This document shows, piece by piece, positions 47,933-61,900 of a stretch of DNA of 64,000 nt. The notes beneath the pieces are model-generated. The model searched no databases and was not told the origin of the DNA. It saw only the letters and a list, made by a program, of their open reading frames with translations. Where the stretch lies: assembly GCF_004027225.2 (NCBI RefSeq), contig NC_044296.2:3640796-3704795 (forward strand). The letters run 5' to 3'. Made by a program: the position numbers and the translations under genes. Within the stretch, counting starts at the first letter, position 1, and every line of letters starts with the position of its first letter. This DNA is from Strigops habroptila (lineage: Eukaryota > Chordata > Aves > Psittaciformes > Psittacidae).

Positions 47933-50900
47933 CTGCCAATGAAAAGATTATTAACTGTCAGAGGTGTAAGATTCTGGAATTCTTGCAATAAAGATATTGA
48001 AGGCAAGAAAGGACTTCTCAAGATAGAACCTGATAAACTCATAACAGGATTATAGCAAGTGATTGTTTTCAGCCTAATGTGTTGTCTTAATTCTGAGTGT
48101 TTAAGGAATAGACCAGAGCCAGCGTTCCCGCTGTTATTATTTATGGTCAACATTAGATCACTATCTGATTGTTCCTGGAGATGTCACTTGCAAATGGTAC
48201 TTTCAGCATAATACCCAAGGTAGCTGCATAAAATACTTGTTCCAGAGAGATTCGGAGCTCGGATCCGTGATTCTGACTGAGATGTGACTCTGGGGGAAGT
48301 CCAACATCCAGCAGCTGCCCATCACTTTAAGCTCAGCATTCCCAAGGGAGAGGCACCACGTCAGCCTCTCAGCTGATGCAAATCATCCTTGGGTGCTGAA
48401 GTGGAGTGGTGCATGTTTACACCAACTGAAAATCTGACCTCAGCTTAGCTCCCTGCTCAGATTTTTCATGCCCTTCACTGTGTTTCTCTCCTGCCCACGA
48501 GCTAGGAAGGCATCTTGGCTCAGAAAGCAAAAGGTGTGTTACCTCAGTGTTCTTTTTACCACGTTTGACCTTACCTTCTAGCCAAAAATCAGGAGGCTCT
48601 GAAGTTAACAAAGGCAGTAGGAACCAACTGGTCTCTGCTGCTCCTGATCCAAATATCAGAGTTGTGCTGATCCAAATGTTTTTGGAACATGCCATCCTCG
48701 AGGGGAGTGAAAATTGTGTTCTGCCCTGTTGGGATTTACTGATATCAGTGTGCTTCAGAAACACAGGCTGGGCTTTTGCTTCAGAAAAAGGAGGTTTTGG
48801 CCTAAGACGTGTCAAAAGAAACATTTCTAGTGCAGATAGCAAACAAAGAAGGGTTGTGGTGGCAGCAGCAGCAGGTTTCAGTACTTGGCTGAATTGTTTG
48901 GGATCAGTGAATTCCAGAACAGTGAAGACCCACTATCTCTATAAAGAATGTTCAAACTCTGTTACTTCTAAAAAGCAGAGGAATGAAGGACAGGAGGCAT
49001 ATTATGTTGTTGTTGTGGTTGGTTTTGTTTGGTTGGTTTTAGGTTTAGTTTTGAAGCTCCCAGTCACAAATCTCATTCCTGCAGCCCTCAGTGTAAAAGC
49101 TCATTATTTAAACCTTTTCTTCACGGTCCCTCAGTGCTCCCATGCCTGGCTCTGGCTTTTCCTGGCTTTGTTTTTGAGCTACTGCCATGGTTTTTCTCTC
49201 ACCCCTGTTCATGCTCACACACCACCACAGTAAAACGGTGTTCACCCACATAGCTCACATTCCCAAATGGCCTCAGACTTGGTGGTGGCATATCCCTGCC
49301 TGTGTTTGGAGAGCACCAGCACTTCAGCTGTCTGCTGCCCCAGGAACAAAAACTGTCTGAAATGAGCGGTGACAGTTACACTTACCAGCTACAACAAACT
49401 TCACCCAACCCGTAAAAACATGGCTATGCAAATGCCAAGTGTTCATAAATGCTTTTTTTAGCCACAGTTCTCAGTGAGTTATGCTTTGGGCATCTGAAAC
49501 TTCCTTGTTTTGGGGCTTGTTTATCCTGCGGATACGTTATCTACTTGACAGTTCACTGATACAAATACCATTCAGCAGCGTGCTTCAATCAGAGAGAGAA
49601 AATGTGCCCTCTCTTTACATTATTTTTAGAATACTAATGTTTACTAAAGGTTTCATATTCATCTTCTTTGTTAAAACTAAGATAAATTGGGCAGAAGCCA
49701 GTTGAATACTCTTGGAGCCCGCATGATATCGTTTCCCTGGGCTAGTTTAGTTTCTGGGTGTCCACTGACCTTTCTGTGGCAGAATGTGACTCGTGGACTC
49801 TAACCCTTTCATTCACAATTTCAGTCCTTCACTAACCATAAGCCACTGTTTATGGGATGAACGAGGTTATGCCAAGCTTCCTTCAGCTGGAGACCTGGGG
49901 GAGACAACGTGTCACTGGTGAACCACCAGGCTAAGGAACAAGAGGAATTTTCACTTCACTTTTAAATCATGGGCTTATTGATTCTGTCCAGAATGCTGTG
50001 TTAGTGCTGAGAGAGTCCTTCTCCAAGGCTTTGGAGGCTGCTCACGTCTTATGCTCCTCTGGAGGAAGTTAGGCTCTTCTTTTAAACACGAACATCAGCA
50101 GAGCAGTACTTTGCTGTGAATCACCAGCAACCGCAAGAGCCAGTAGTAAGGAAAATTCAGCTAGTAACAAGCTTAGATAGTGTAATGCTCCTGTGGAGGA
50201 GGCAGGGAGGGAGTGCAGACACCGGGAATTGAGACAGGATGGGGCTGGGGGGAAGCAGCTGTGCACACAAGGCGAGTACAGATGGAAACCTGTCAGCATA
50301 TCATTACTTTGGGGTATGGGACTAACCCAGGAAAAGATTCTGGAGGGAAGGAAAAGTGATGGAGCCTGAATGAAAGGACAAAGGGCTGAGTGGGAAAGGA
50401 ACAGACTCAGAGGTAATCTGAAGTGAAGATTGTGAAGGAGGGAAAACTGGGGCCCAAAGGCAGCCAGCTCCTTGCTGAAGAATTCCAACCTGACATGGAG
50501 AAGTTCTTCTAAATTCTCACTTCCCAAAGGATCAGGTTCTGCAGTTGTTTCACTCCCCGTGCTGCACTTCCCAAACTTTTCCTGCTTGGAGCCCTTTGGA
50601 GCTGTTGACCACGCTTCTCCAAGAAAGGATCCTCCTTAGATTTCAGTGCCCTACATGAGGAATTTGTTTCATGGGATTAGTGGATAGCGAGGCAAAAAGG
50701 AGTAAGATATGCAGGAAATGCTTCTCTTGTGTATTGGTGTGGTGCCACGTAAAAATTGCTGTAATTCCAGGGATACAGTTTTAAAAGATGCCGGACATTT
50801 CTAGGGCCATTTGGCAGCAGGAATAGGCCGGTGGACGGTCCGTTGTTTAACTAGTTACTCCTGATCTGTGTGTTACTATCAATTGTAGAGTCAGTAGCAA

Positions 50901-51440
50901 TGAATTTAGAGGTATTTTATAAAAGTAATAAAACCGCAGTATTAAACTCTCTGGTTTGTGTTCTAGGGGAGAAAATCCCTAATCCTGCTCCCCATGCAGC
51001 TGAATCTTTTGACCAATGTATATTGTGTTGGTGCATGAATGGAGAGGAAGGAAGGAAAACTTGAAGGTAGTTTGGGAAATGAAGAAGGATGGAGAATGAA
51101 TAAGGACAAAGTAAGTGTCCTTAAGTGTCCTGTAAGGGTTCTCACAGCAAACCCATGTTGAAGAAACTGAGCCGTGAGGCAGGTGGTTAATGTGCAATGA
51201 TTCATCCAGAGGCTCCAAATATTCTGACAGGATTTCAGGTATGTTTAACAGGCTCTTCAAAATCAGTCTGAATGCGGATACACAGGCAACAGAGGGAAGC
51301 TTTCCTCTTCTTGCTGTTAAACACTCATCCTTCCTGAGCTGCTTCATTCCCGGGTTGGCGGGGCTAAGCCAGCTCTGGTCCTGAGGCAAGTTTGAGGTTT
51401 CCCTGTGCTCTGTCTGTGGCTAGCCTGACATCTGTGGAAT

Positions 51441-52032
51441 TCATAGAACCCCAGCCTGGTTTGGGTTGGAAGGGACCTTAAAGCTCCTCCAGTTCCAACC
51501 CCCTGCCACGGGCAGGGACACTTTCCACTAGAGCAGGTCGCTCCAAGCCCCTGTGTCCAACCTGGCCTTGAACACTGCCAGGGATGGGGCAGCCACAGCT
51601 TCTCTGGGCACCCTGTGCCAGCGCCTCAGCACCCTCACAGGGAAGAGCTTCTGCCTCAGAGCTCATCTCAGTCTCCCCTCTGGCAGGTTAAAGCCATTTC
51701 CCTTGTCCTGTCCCTACAGGCCCTTGTCCAAAGCCCCTCTGCAGGTTTCCTGGAGCCCCTTTAGGCACTGGAGCTGCTCTAAGGTCTCCCCTTCAGGAGC
51801 CTTCTCTTCTCCAGGCTGCCCCAGCCCAGCTCTCTCAGCCTGGCTCCAGAGCAGAGCTGCTCCAGCCCTCGCAGCAGCTCCGGGGCCTCCTCTGGCCTCG
51901 CTCCAACAGCTCCACATCCCTCTTGTGTTGTCGCCCCAGAGTTGGATCAGGACTGCAGGGGGGGTCTCCCCAGAGCACAGCAGATGGGGAGAATCCCCTC
52001 CCTGAGCTGCTGCTCACGCTCTGGGGGTGCAG
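51441..52032 (-). mobile_element. CR1 LINE, longest copy in window
   Basis: Reverse CR1 of about 590 bp, from TCATAGAACCCCAGCC through all 3' blocks to the GCTGCTCACGCTCTGGGGGT segment. It extends as far 5' as the copy at 18815 but keeps its 3' terminus. 5'-truncated. Confidence 0.94.
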
Positions 52033-55000
52033 TGCCACTTGCTGAAAACACAGGAAGGCAAAGTCTTTATATTCAAGCCCAGTCAATCTTAGCTCAAGTG
52101 CTCTCACAATTAGTTTTCCTCAAAGCTGTGTTCTGAGTGCGTAATACTGTCCAATCCCTACCCATAAGTTTTCTTTCCATTCCAGGTATGAAATCTCACA
52201 GCTCACTTCTGGGCAATATTAACTTTTATCTAGAGGCTGAGTTTTCCATTGTGGCTGTTCTCTCTGACTAAAAAAAAAAACCCAACCAATCTAAACTGCA
52301 TTTGAACTGGAATGGATTAGCTTTCTTTCCTGCTTCAAACCTCTTCTCTCAGCTCAGCTCTTCAGCATTCCCTTGTTAATCTCCAGTAGTGTGTTACTCA
52401 GCGGAACAGACTGCTTCTGGTCATGTTAGCTCCTTACGCAAAAAGTCTCAAACATCCGGAGGAGTTAACTCAAGGTGACAAAGCGCTGAACTGTGCTAAA
52501 AAAAGAAGGAATGTTCTATCCCTTTCTCTCTTTTCCCCTGCATTATCACTTCTTTCCCTCCCCTGGGCTGTGATTCATTCAGCTGGCAGCCCAAAGGACA
52601 CGTGCACAGTGTGCAGCTGGATATTTAACTACATCTTTAGCAGCAGGGAGCGAGGCCTCACCACAGGGTGATTCATCCCATACTAAGACAGGTGAAATCA
52701 ACTCCTGTCATCAACTGGAGGGGGAACCTACAACTCAGACTCTGCATCTAATTTTCAGATTGATAAAATTAGGTGTGATGAATCTCATCCCTGGTACTGA
52801 GCTTAACTGTTTGGAGCAGTTTCTCATTGTTTTAAGCTGGGAATCTTGGTTTCTATCAGTGGCACATCACGATTAACAACGATGGCAAACACCTTGGAAC
52901 AATCTGTGCTGTAATTAGCATGTTCTTGAATATTGCTCCGTTCAGGAACCACAGTCATTTTAAAGGGAAGAACGGCAGCATAATGCACATGTAGTAGAAG
53001 AGATTTCCCCTGGGGTGACAGTTTAGTTCACAACTCAGGTTTCAGTACTGAGGAGTGGGGAAATACTGACTTTTCACTCCAACTGCAGAAGAGAGGTCTG
53101 GGTGGAAAGGGGTTGTATGTTTTGGGGGGAACACAAGCTTTTTCTTTAATATTTTGAAATCACACAAAATGAGGATGTTCGGGGGGGTTTTCTGCCTTGA
53201 ATTTAGAGCTGATGGTGGAGTAAAAGTGACATTCCTAAAGGCAGCGTGCAGTTTAGGTGGGTTTCAGGCACCTAATTGAACAAAAATGAGTCATGAAAAC
53301 TATGTCCTTGATGGAGAGTTTATAGTGTCTGAACTTCCATTAGAAAAATTGTCAGAAATTTCACCTGTTGTTCTGTTCTTGATCTCCATCACAGCTGCCA
53401 CCACCTTGGCTAAAAGAAATCTCAATCTAAATATCACTGGATCCCATGTCCAATTGAGGATACTGAAGTGTCCCAACTCCTTCATCCACCAGAGACCTTC
53501 TCTGGTATGTTCAGAGCAGACCTGCTGGAGGGGGCCACACACCCGGCAGCGCGGCAGCAGAGGCTGGCACATGCACACTGCAGAACACTGCAGCACAGGG
53601 GAGTTAAGCAGTGACCAGAGCAGTAAACAGTTCAGGTTTAACTTTTCCCTCCCATTCCGCCAAAAACCCTTGAACCAACAATGGAATCTTAATACATTGA
53701 CAAGATTCTGGGGGTTTTAGGTGCCTATCTTTGGAAGGGCAGCCAGCTTGCTGCAAGGTCTTTTAGAATGTATCTTCCAGGGAATATTCTTTAAAGACTG
53801 CTAAATGAAAGCAATACTAGAGAACTTCAATCAGTCAAATAGAGGAATGTAACGTGGCTAATGGAAAACTACAGTGAAGGTTGATGGAAGGGTATGTTTG
53901 CTGTTGAGGAAGGACATCATGTCTTCTGACTGGGAAACTGTTGCTTTGGTAGGGTAGCAGCTAATCCCATTCCATGTGGTATGGCCTAGTCATAACACGA
54001 TGAGCTTTTGAACTTTGTCAGCTCTACTGGTTGCATTCTTTGTGCTTCATGCCAGGTTTTAGCATTCCTCAACCAAGATTCCCTGTCTCCTGTTTTGTCA
54101 GCATTGGCCAGATTCTTTCAGGACACACCACTGATGCTGGTGGCCTTTTGATGCAATGTGTGGTGAAAGAAATGTTGATACTGCTACGAGTTTGCATTTT
54201 GCAGCAGCACAAATGCCAGGGAGGACTTGGACTTGCTTTATTCAAGGGAATAGCATCCAAACACAAAAATCCATCGTATTTTCCTTATGGAACCAAAGTC
54301 AAAATAAAAGATCTGGACAAAAAGAAGGATATGCATTTTTGCTTAAGGATTAGTCTCATTTTAATTGTATATCCACAGATTCTTATGGAATAATACAAAG
54401 CAAAAATAAGAATACATACTGAACAGCAATCTATGTCTTCTAGCATAAACCACCTAGTTACAAACACTTTAGAAAAATGACAGGTCACACGTTTTTACAT
54501 GGAGGTTTGGGTTAAAAGGACCCACTACAAAGGAGAAAAAACTGAGATAGGTCAATGTGATACTGTCATGGTGACTTTTAAACTTCACTTTACCAGTAGC
54601 ATGCTGTATTTCTGACTGCCAGTAAATATGGAAATACAAAAGAGAAAACATGTGCTTTTGGAGATAGAGCAATTTTGCCTGGTCATTTCACCTGCCGTCA
54701 GGCCAAACTGAGCTTATTGCCACCAGCATTTCATGAACTCTTTTGTTTTTTCATGTCAAATAGAGGATGTGCTGCTTTTAAAACCTGTCCCATGTAGGTT
54801 TTCTCCCACGTGGGTTTGCACATCTGTAAGCAAATCATCTTTGGAAAAAATAGATGGATAAATTTGCAATGAGGTATGCTCTAAACATCCACTCACATTT
54901 ACACAGCACTGTACAGAGGAGATGGGATTCATTACCCAACTGAATATACAGCAGCATCTCAGTTTTATTTCCTGGGTCTTCCTTGTGAATCAAAAGGAAA

Positions 55001-58000
55001 ATTACTGGACAGCCCCAAATCTGGATGATTCCTAAACAAAGTATTTTCACTGTATAAAGCTGACAGTTGCTGGTCAAGTCCTGTGGCTGCCTTAAGGAGC
55101 TGGGAAGGTTATTTCCTAGTCTGTCCTCAGGATGTGATTTTTCAGGCTGACGCTGGGTGAAGGTTGAAATTAGACATAAATTAGTGAGTCAATACCATGA
55201 TTGTTGTGAATATTATGAGGGTAAAATAATTTTGTCTGCAGCTAAAATGTGGCTATTCATGGATTCACCATCAGAAAAGCTCATGAGAGGTAGAATCCAA
55301 GCCCAGAAAAATGGTGTTGGTAATTCTTGCTGATAGGGTACAGTGCATTCATAAACCATTGATCCTCCAGAGATGTTCTTCTGAGGCAGGAGCAAGGCCT
55401 CCTGTGCACTGGGAACACTGACCAGTTCAGCAGTATTGCTAAAAGGATGGAGTTTATTTCATTTTAGTTTTTAACCATATGAATATACACTGGCAAAAGT
55501 TCTAATGTCAATGTACTTTTACTAGCAAGATTTTGTATATTTTTTTTGCTGGTACAGCACAATTCTCAACTGCATCTCCAGCGGAAGCATAGAACTTGGC
55601 TGGTAAACCCCTCTGCAGATAGGCTTTGAGAGCAGCTCCCTGAGGAACTGGCAAAGGAACGTGTAAAATGGCTTCAGTCACCTCAGATCTCTGTTTGTTC
55701 TATTGCCACAGCTCAGCTTCTGTGCAAGGTAAGTCCTGTCACCCCGCAGTTGACAGCTCCCTCCCAGTGCAATTACATCTCTTGTTTGCAGGCTGTGAAA
55801 CCTTGATCCGCTGCCCCTGCGCAACTGGTGGTCTCCCACAGGTGGATCTGAGTTTGTCATGATCTTCTGAAGATGAATGCAGTGTTTTGGTGGTGTGTTT
55901 GTTACAGCACCCAGCTCTGATCTTGCTTGAAGCCTGTGCAGGTCAATCAACACCAAACTTAGATATGTTGCTCCACAGCTGGTAAAGAAACTCTGCCAAT
56001 TTGCTTGTTTCTGTGTTGAAGAATTTGTAGCTACTTTGGTTTCCAGCAGCATCTAAAAGCACTGAAAGAATTTAATGATCCTTCTTTTTTTTGTTGCTAT
56101 AAAAATGCACTTTTTACATTTAGCTAAAATTTATCCATTTTGGGTTGCAGGTTCATTTCTATGTTGAAAAGAGTAATAGACATCCATCCAGCCAGGAACA
56201 TAACATCTACACACTCATATCATTGTATTAAGAATGAAAATATAGTGCATACTGCTTAGAGTGCTCTGTCAGAAAGTGCACTTCTGAAAAATTGTTTCAA
56301 AGAACTTTCCAAACTGACTCTTGTGTTCCAACAACCAACCTCCTTCGTGTCTGGAAATGAACTTGGTGTCTGCCCTTTTCCCAGCTGAACTCTTAACCTT
56401 GCCCTGAAGGAATTGCTGGAAAAAACACAGAGTTTTCACCTTCGGGTCTGCTCATTCTGTAGTTGTTTTTTTTCCTGAAAATGTAGACACAGAGTCTTTG
56501 CTTTGGGAAAAACCAAAACAAAACCACACCAAAACCCCCGATTCCTCTGGCATGGTGACTGCTGGGCATCAAGCAGTTGGTTTCTTCAGGTCTCAAGACT
56601 AAACATAATCAAGGTTTCTTATCTTCCATGCCCATGTGTTCCATAACAGCAGGATTTTCCATGACGTTGGGAACATTTTTTTCCTGTTTAGTAATTAAGG
56701 ACGCATAAAAGGTTTCTGGAATTGTACTTGGAAAACATTATTAAATGATCTATTGGTTTTGTTCATTATAGAATTGTAAAGTTCCCTTTCAGTGTCCAAC
56801 TGCATTGCATTCTCCTGTGGAAAGCAGACGATTTCTTATCTAACTGCATAAAAATGGTCTCAAAAGAAACACGGACAATCTAGGTTGAAGTGTTATCGGG
56901 GGGGATGGTGAATTCCCATGCTCCTACACTACCAGATTTGATTATTACTAGTCTGAGCTAAAATTACTTTCACTGGAAGAGTCCTTTCTTCATTTCAGTG
57001 GGTTCCTTTAGTCCATCTGACAGCCCATGTGTGGAAAAGAACACCCAGCTTTGCAGGGTGGCTGAACACGCTCATGTTTGGTAATCCCTGACTGCTGCTT
57101 CTGCCTTGGAACAGATGCCTGCTGCCTGCGTGGAGAGCTCTGGCCAGAACTCCTTCTGTGGGGAGGTGTCATTGGCATGAACCCCACACTCCAAAAACCC
57201 TGAAGTGCTGTTTTTCCCTTGTAGCACAGAATTCACTGGCTCAGGATGAAGTTTCCAGAAAGCCGTGGAGATTGGTGCTTGCTTGGTGCTTATTAGTAAC
57301 ATGCCAGTGAGACAGAATATGGAGTTTTTACCACCTTCAGTTTCTCGGGTTAATGCTGTGGGTGCAGTGCTCTGTTTTTCATGCAAAGGTCTGTTCAGTA
57401 AATACATCTGTGACTGAAGTGTGTGAGAAAAACACATATCAAAAGAGAAGTAAGTTAGAAAGCAGCTTTGGTGCTCCTTTGTAGCAGTTGGGAAATAGAG
57501 ATCTCATCTGTAGCAGTTTTAGTCACTAAAAGGAAAAAAGAGAAGCTTTATATATGCAGAGGAGACAGCCCTATCTTGAGGAAAATCTTGCTTTGCTGGA
57601 ACTGTCCTCCAGGGGAGTTCAGAGCAGAGTGAAGTGGTGGTGATTTCAAATAGCCACGGGTTGGGGTTGCCAGGCTTGAACTGTTCCTTAAGTGGGGAAA
57701 CGTTCAGGTAATTCTTCACCCACAAGAGGCTTTACCTGATAATTGGAGACTCGGTGAAAGACTCGGGTGAAATCAGGAGTTTCCAAATGATTTTAGCCAA
57801 AGAGTTTCTTAAATTTTCTTCCCTCCTTTGCTCACAGAATCCTTATGAGTCCAAAATACAGATTTCAGGAGTCTCTGTGTCACGTCTGCACCTCCTGGCT
57901 GCTGAGGAGCTGAACCCAGTCACAGTGTCCTGCCTCACCCCTGCAGCATTCTCCCCTTGGGTAGGTACGTTTGTAGATGAGGCCCCTCATTACCCAGGGA

Positions 58001-58778
58001 TGGCAAATAGGGAATTTCAAACATTTAGCAGCTTGTCTCCGCAATAGGAGGTATTAATAGTGAATGATTGTCCAGTGTCATGAGATCAATACAAGGGCAA
58101 GGTGTGAAAAACTTCCCTGTCCATAAGGCTCCTTCTTAAAACCAGACCTTCTTGGTGTGTGTGTGCTGATAGAAGATGCTCATGAGAAGGTTCTGTGGAG
58201 GCTGCCATACCATACAGGACTCTCAGAGTTATCAGAGTGCCTTACAAACAGACAGAGCAAACCAGGAAAAAACCATGGCATTTGCTGCTAGGAATGATCC
58301 CGTGTGAGTTAAGAAGAGAAACTGGCAATGAATGAACTGGTCAAGGCTGGAAGAGGTGCCTCGACCGGTGGGCACTTGGTATTTTCAGGAAGAAACACAC
58401 ACTGGCTGTAGCAAGGAGGGGAATTCACTCTTCTCATTCCATGTTCACTAGTCCCTGGTTGCCACATCTTTACGGAGGGAATGGGGTGTGCAGTTCAAAG
58501 CAGAATGTCTCAGTGCTGGCCAGCAGCAAGTTAGGGGAAGGGTTTATAATTTAAACAAAAAATATATCTCTTTCTGGGCTGGCAACTACTGGACTACAGG
58601 ATGCTCTTAACTTACCAAGAGGAAACACGGTATCTATTTGCACTACTTAATAGCTCTCCACAGACCATTACTGAAACGCACTGGAACCTGTCCTGAAAAG
58701 TGCTATTCTTGGCTTGCTTGGTTTTGTGGCTTCGGGTTTTTTTTCATCTTTTTTTCAAAGTAAAATGTTTCCAAAAAG

Positions 58779-58784
58779 TTTAAT
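58779..58784 (-). terminator. Candidate ATCAY polyadenylation signal
   Basis: ATTAAA on the - strand about 155 nt after the TGA. It is only the nearest of several candidates; AATAAA copies at 55458-55453 and 54969-54964 would give UTRs of 3.5-4 kb. Confidence 0.3.
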
Positions 58785-58937
58785 GGACTTTGCATCTTGG
58801 AGACAAGGGAGGCAGGCTCCATGAGCTACAGAACTGGGAATAAGATGGTGACAAGGTCTTACACCAAAAGGTCATTTTCGTGGGTGACTGCCAGGCTGCG
58901 TCATTCTTCTACTCCATTCATTCCACTCTGCTTTGAT

Positions 58938-61900
58938 TCACGACATACTGGGAAGGAACAGAAAGACAGACTTATTTTTAGAAAGCAAATTGTAGTAAAA
59001 ATGTTGTTATTTCCACTATGTAAAAACCAAAAATACGAGTATGTTTGCGTGTAATCCTCTACAGCATATTGGGGGAAAAGAGAATGTTATTTATAGCTTT
59101 AATGGGCTTTCTTCTTCTCTAAGGATGTGTCCTGAGTGCACAGGACCATGGAAACCTTCCTGCCAGGTAGAGGAAGGCAGCTCTGCAGCAAATACCCACG
59201 TGCACACCCCACCCCAGGTAATTTATTGAGGGGCAGCATTTCTCCTGCAGCTGCAGCTGGGACCAGCCCGTGCTTTGGGACGAGCCACAGCGGTTGTGGT
59301 CGTGGCTGCAGCCATGGCAGGGTGAAGGTGGCAACAGCTTCTGGGTTTGGCACCTCCCTGCACAAAGTGGGTGATGCCTCTTCTGCGCTGAGTGAGCATC
59401 ACCAAGGCGAAGAGGCCCTGGGTCTAACCCAGTCCTGACTTTCCCGTTTGTGAGTGGATTACAAATGCAATGAAATCTGTCACATGGAGCCAAACAAAAG
59501 AGAAAGGTACGAATCAAACCTGGTTTCCTGATCTTCTGCTGGAGGCACAGGCCTGCTTGGAAGAGAACCAGCAAGACAAGAAGTGAATCTCCAGCACACA
59601 CTAATCACCCTCTCCTTTCGCCTCAAGGTCCCATTTGTTTCTCAGAACAATTCAGGCTCATCCAATGGACCTTGGCAATTTTTAGCAAAGCTCTTTTTTC
59701 TCTGGGAAGAGAACAGCAGAAATATGCACTGTTCCCCCTCAGGAGCTAGTTAGATAGAATAAAAACAGAGACGCTATATCACTCTGAAGCAGAGCCAAAA
59801 CCAGGCCAAATTATCCTGGCCTAGGATTTTGACACTGTCTTCCAAGCCTCCCTAGAATTTTCCTTCCCATCTAATGTTACAGCCTCATATCTTGCCTTTA
59901 CAGACAGCCAAGATGTGCCCGACAGCAGTTTTTGGCCCTCTGCATTGCACCATCCCACAAATGCTACGGCTGAATGTCAGGAGAACGTCCCCGGTTGCCT
60001 CTGGCTCTGCTCCATGACCAAATGGGTTCACTTGCAGAGGTAACAGGCAGTGTCAGGAATCTGTTGGCACAGGTGAAGGTCAGTAACACCACAAAAGTGG
60101 TGGCACAGGGAGGTGTGAGCAGAGGAGAGGCTTTCTCAGGTCCCAGACACTTCAGAAATGTCCTGTTGGCTCCAGACATCTCCTGAGGGGTCAGATCTGC
60201 CTCCCCAGGGGGGCCACCAACCAGTAGGGCCACCCTTGTCACTAGAAACTGGTTTTGTAAGTAAAGGATAAATAAAAAAAGAGTAGTTACCTTTCCTTCT
60301 CAGCCATGTCTTGCTTCTCTTCTGCCCTGTAAACACAAATCACTTTTGAAATCTATCATCTAGAGGCAAGCAGTGTGATAGAGTTATCCAGGGATTTCTA
60401 GGGCAATAGCTGGCCCTCAGACAGCAGATAGGGCTCTGGTCAGAAAGGACTGTGAGCTTCTTGTCCCTGTGACACACAGCCCTGACACTCCTCGTGCTCT
60501 CAGGATGCCTCTGTGGCTCTAGAGGGAGGGAGCTGGCTGATTTGGGCTGGACGACTCGCTTTCAAACAGCTAATGAACCAAATCATACAATCATAGGCTG
60601 GTTTGGGTTTGAAAGGAGCTTAAGATCATCTAGTTCCATCCCCCCTGCCATGGGCAGGGACACCTCGCACTCCCACAGTGGCACCTCCCAGTTTGTTCAC
60701 CGGCTCGAGGAGGTGTTATTAGAGCACATCACTATAACTGAGCAACCTGCTCTAGTGGAAGGTGTCCCTGCCCGTGGCAGGGGGTTGGAATTGGATGAGC
60801 TTTAAAGTCTTTTCAACCTAAAGCAGTCTGTGACTCTGTGATAACTCTCGTGCTGACCCAGCTGGTCTTTCCTCTGCCCATGATTGCCTTTTGCTTTTAA
60901 CAGAGCCAACTGCTATCACTGTTCATGGCCAGCACCTCTAACCGAAATCACTGGTGACAGGTCTAGAAAATGAAACAAAACAAACTGTCAACTAATGTCC
61001 CTCTTTAAGCCACTTCAGCAGAATGAAGTCCATTTAAAATAAGCACCAGCTCTCACTTTAAGGTCAGTTTGCAGGGTCGTATGGGGAAAATGTGCCATTT
61101 CATACAGAGAGGGATTTCTGCTGACCTTTGCTAGCACCTGCAGAGCATGCTCAGAGTGAGTGCGCTCCTGGGGTTAAGATGAACAGATCTATGGATAAAT
61201 AACCTTCGAATCAAGCTGCTTCTCCCTCCTGCAGCTTTTGCTTACTTTGAGAAAATCAGTAGAAAGTAAGTGTAGGCTGTGTGGGATATCAGGGTAGGAG
61301 GAACACAGAATTCCCTGGTTATAGCACAAATAATGATGAGGGAATGCAAAAACATCCTAAGAAATGAGTGCACACCCCTTCTCCCTTCCCCCAGCATTAA
61401 TTTTACCTTTCTTTTCTGGCCTTGATCCTCTCTTCTTCATATCTGCAATAAACAGGAAACAGTCTTTAAATGTCACCAGTCAGGACTGTCCACCTTTAGT
61501 AAAATGCAATGTTTGCTCTGAAGGTGACAGAAACTGCAACCCAGCACATTGTGCAGGCTCTTGCTTGGCACCAGGATAGGAGTGGGATAAGGTTCCAGTA
61601 CATGGGATTTGACTCAACGATATCCTGCTACATAGGATTTTTGACCTGCTCCTCCTCAGAGCCACATGTGCCCCACGGTCCCTCTGACACTCACTGTAGG
61701 ACGCAGTCTGGGATCTGCACATGCTCCATTGGGATGAGTTGCTCCAGTTCCTCCAGGCTGTGAACATACTGGATCTTGTTGATAAACTTCACACTGGCAG
61801 AGAAAGAAAGAGTGTGTGCTTGAGCTCTTGTTTTGATGTTCTCTCCATAGGAAGTCAGAAGTTTCCCAATGGGAATGGGGATCTCTGCATCTCTGTATCC

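Larger units (their letters stand above)
46020..58500. other. Large interval without recognised genes, NMRK2 to ATCAY
   Basis: About 12.5 kb, AT-richer than its flanks. I found two CR1 copies (47668-47932, 51441-52032) and no exon that matches a known protein. The part next to 58.9 kb is probably ATCAY 3' UTR, since ATCAY mRNAs have long 3' UTRs. A + strand open frame of 228 codons (48547-49233) has no recognisable motif. Confidence 0.6.

Noticed and set aside
46020-58900. Looked for LTR/retroviral fossils or DNA transposons in the gene-poor interval
   Set aside because: No paired terminal repeats or recognisable retroelement protein motifs other than CR1.
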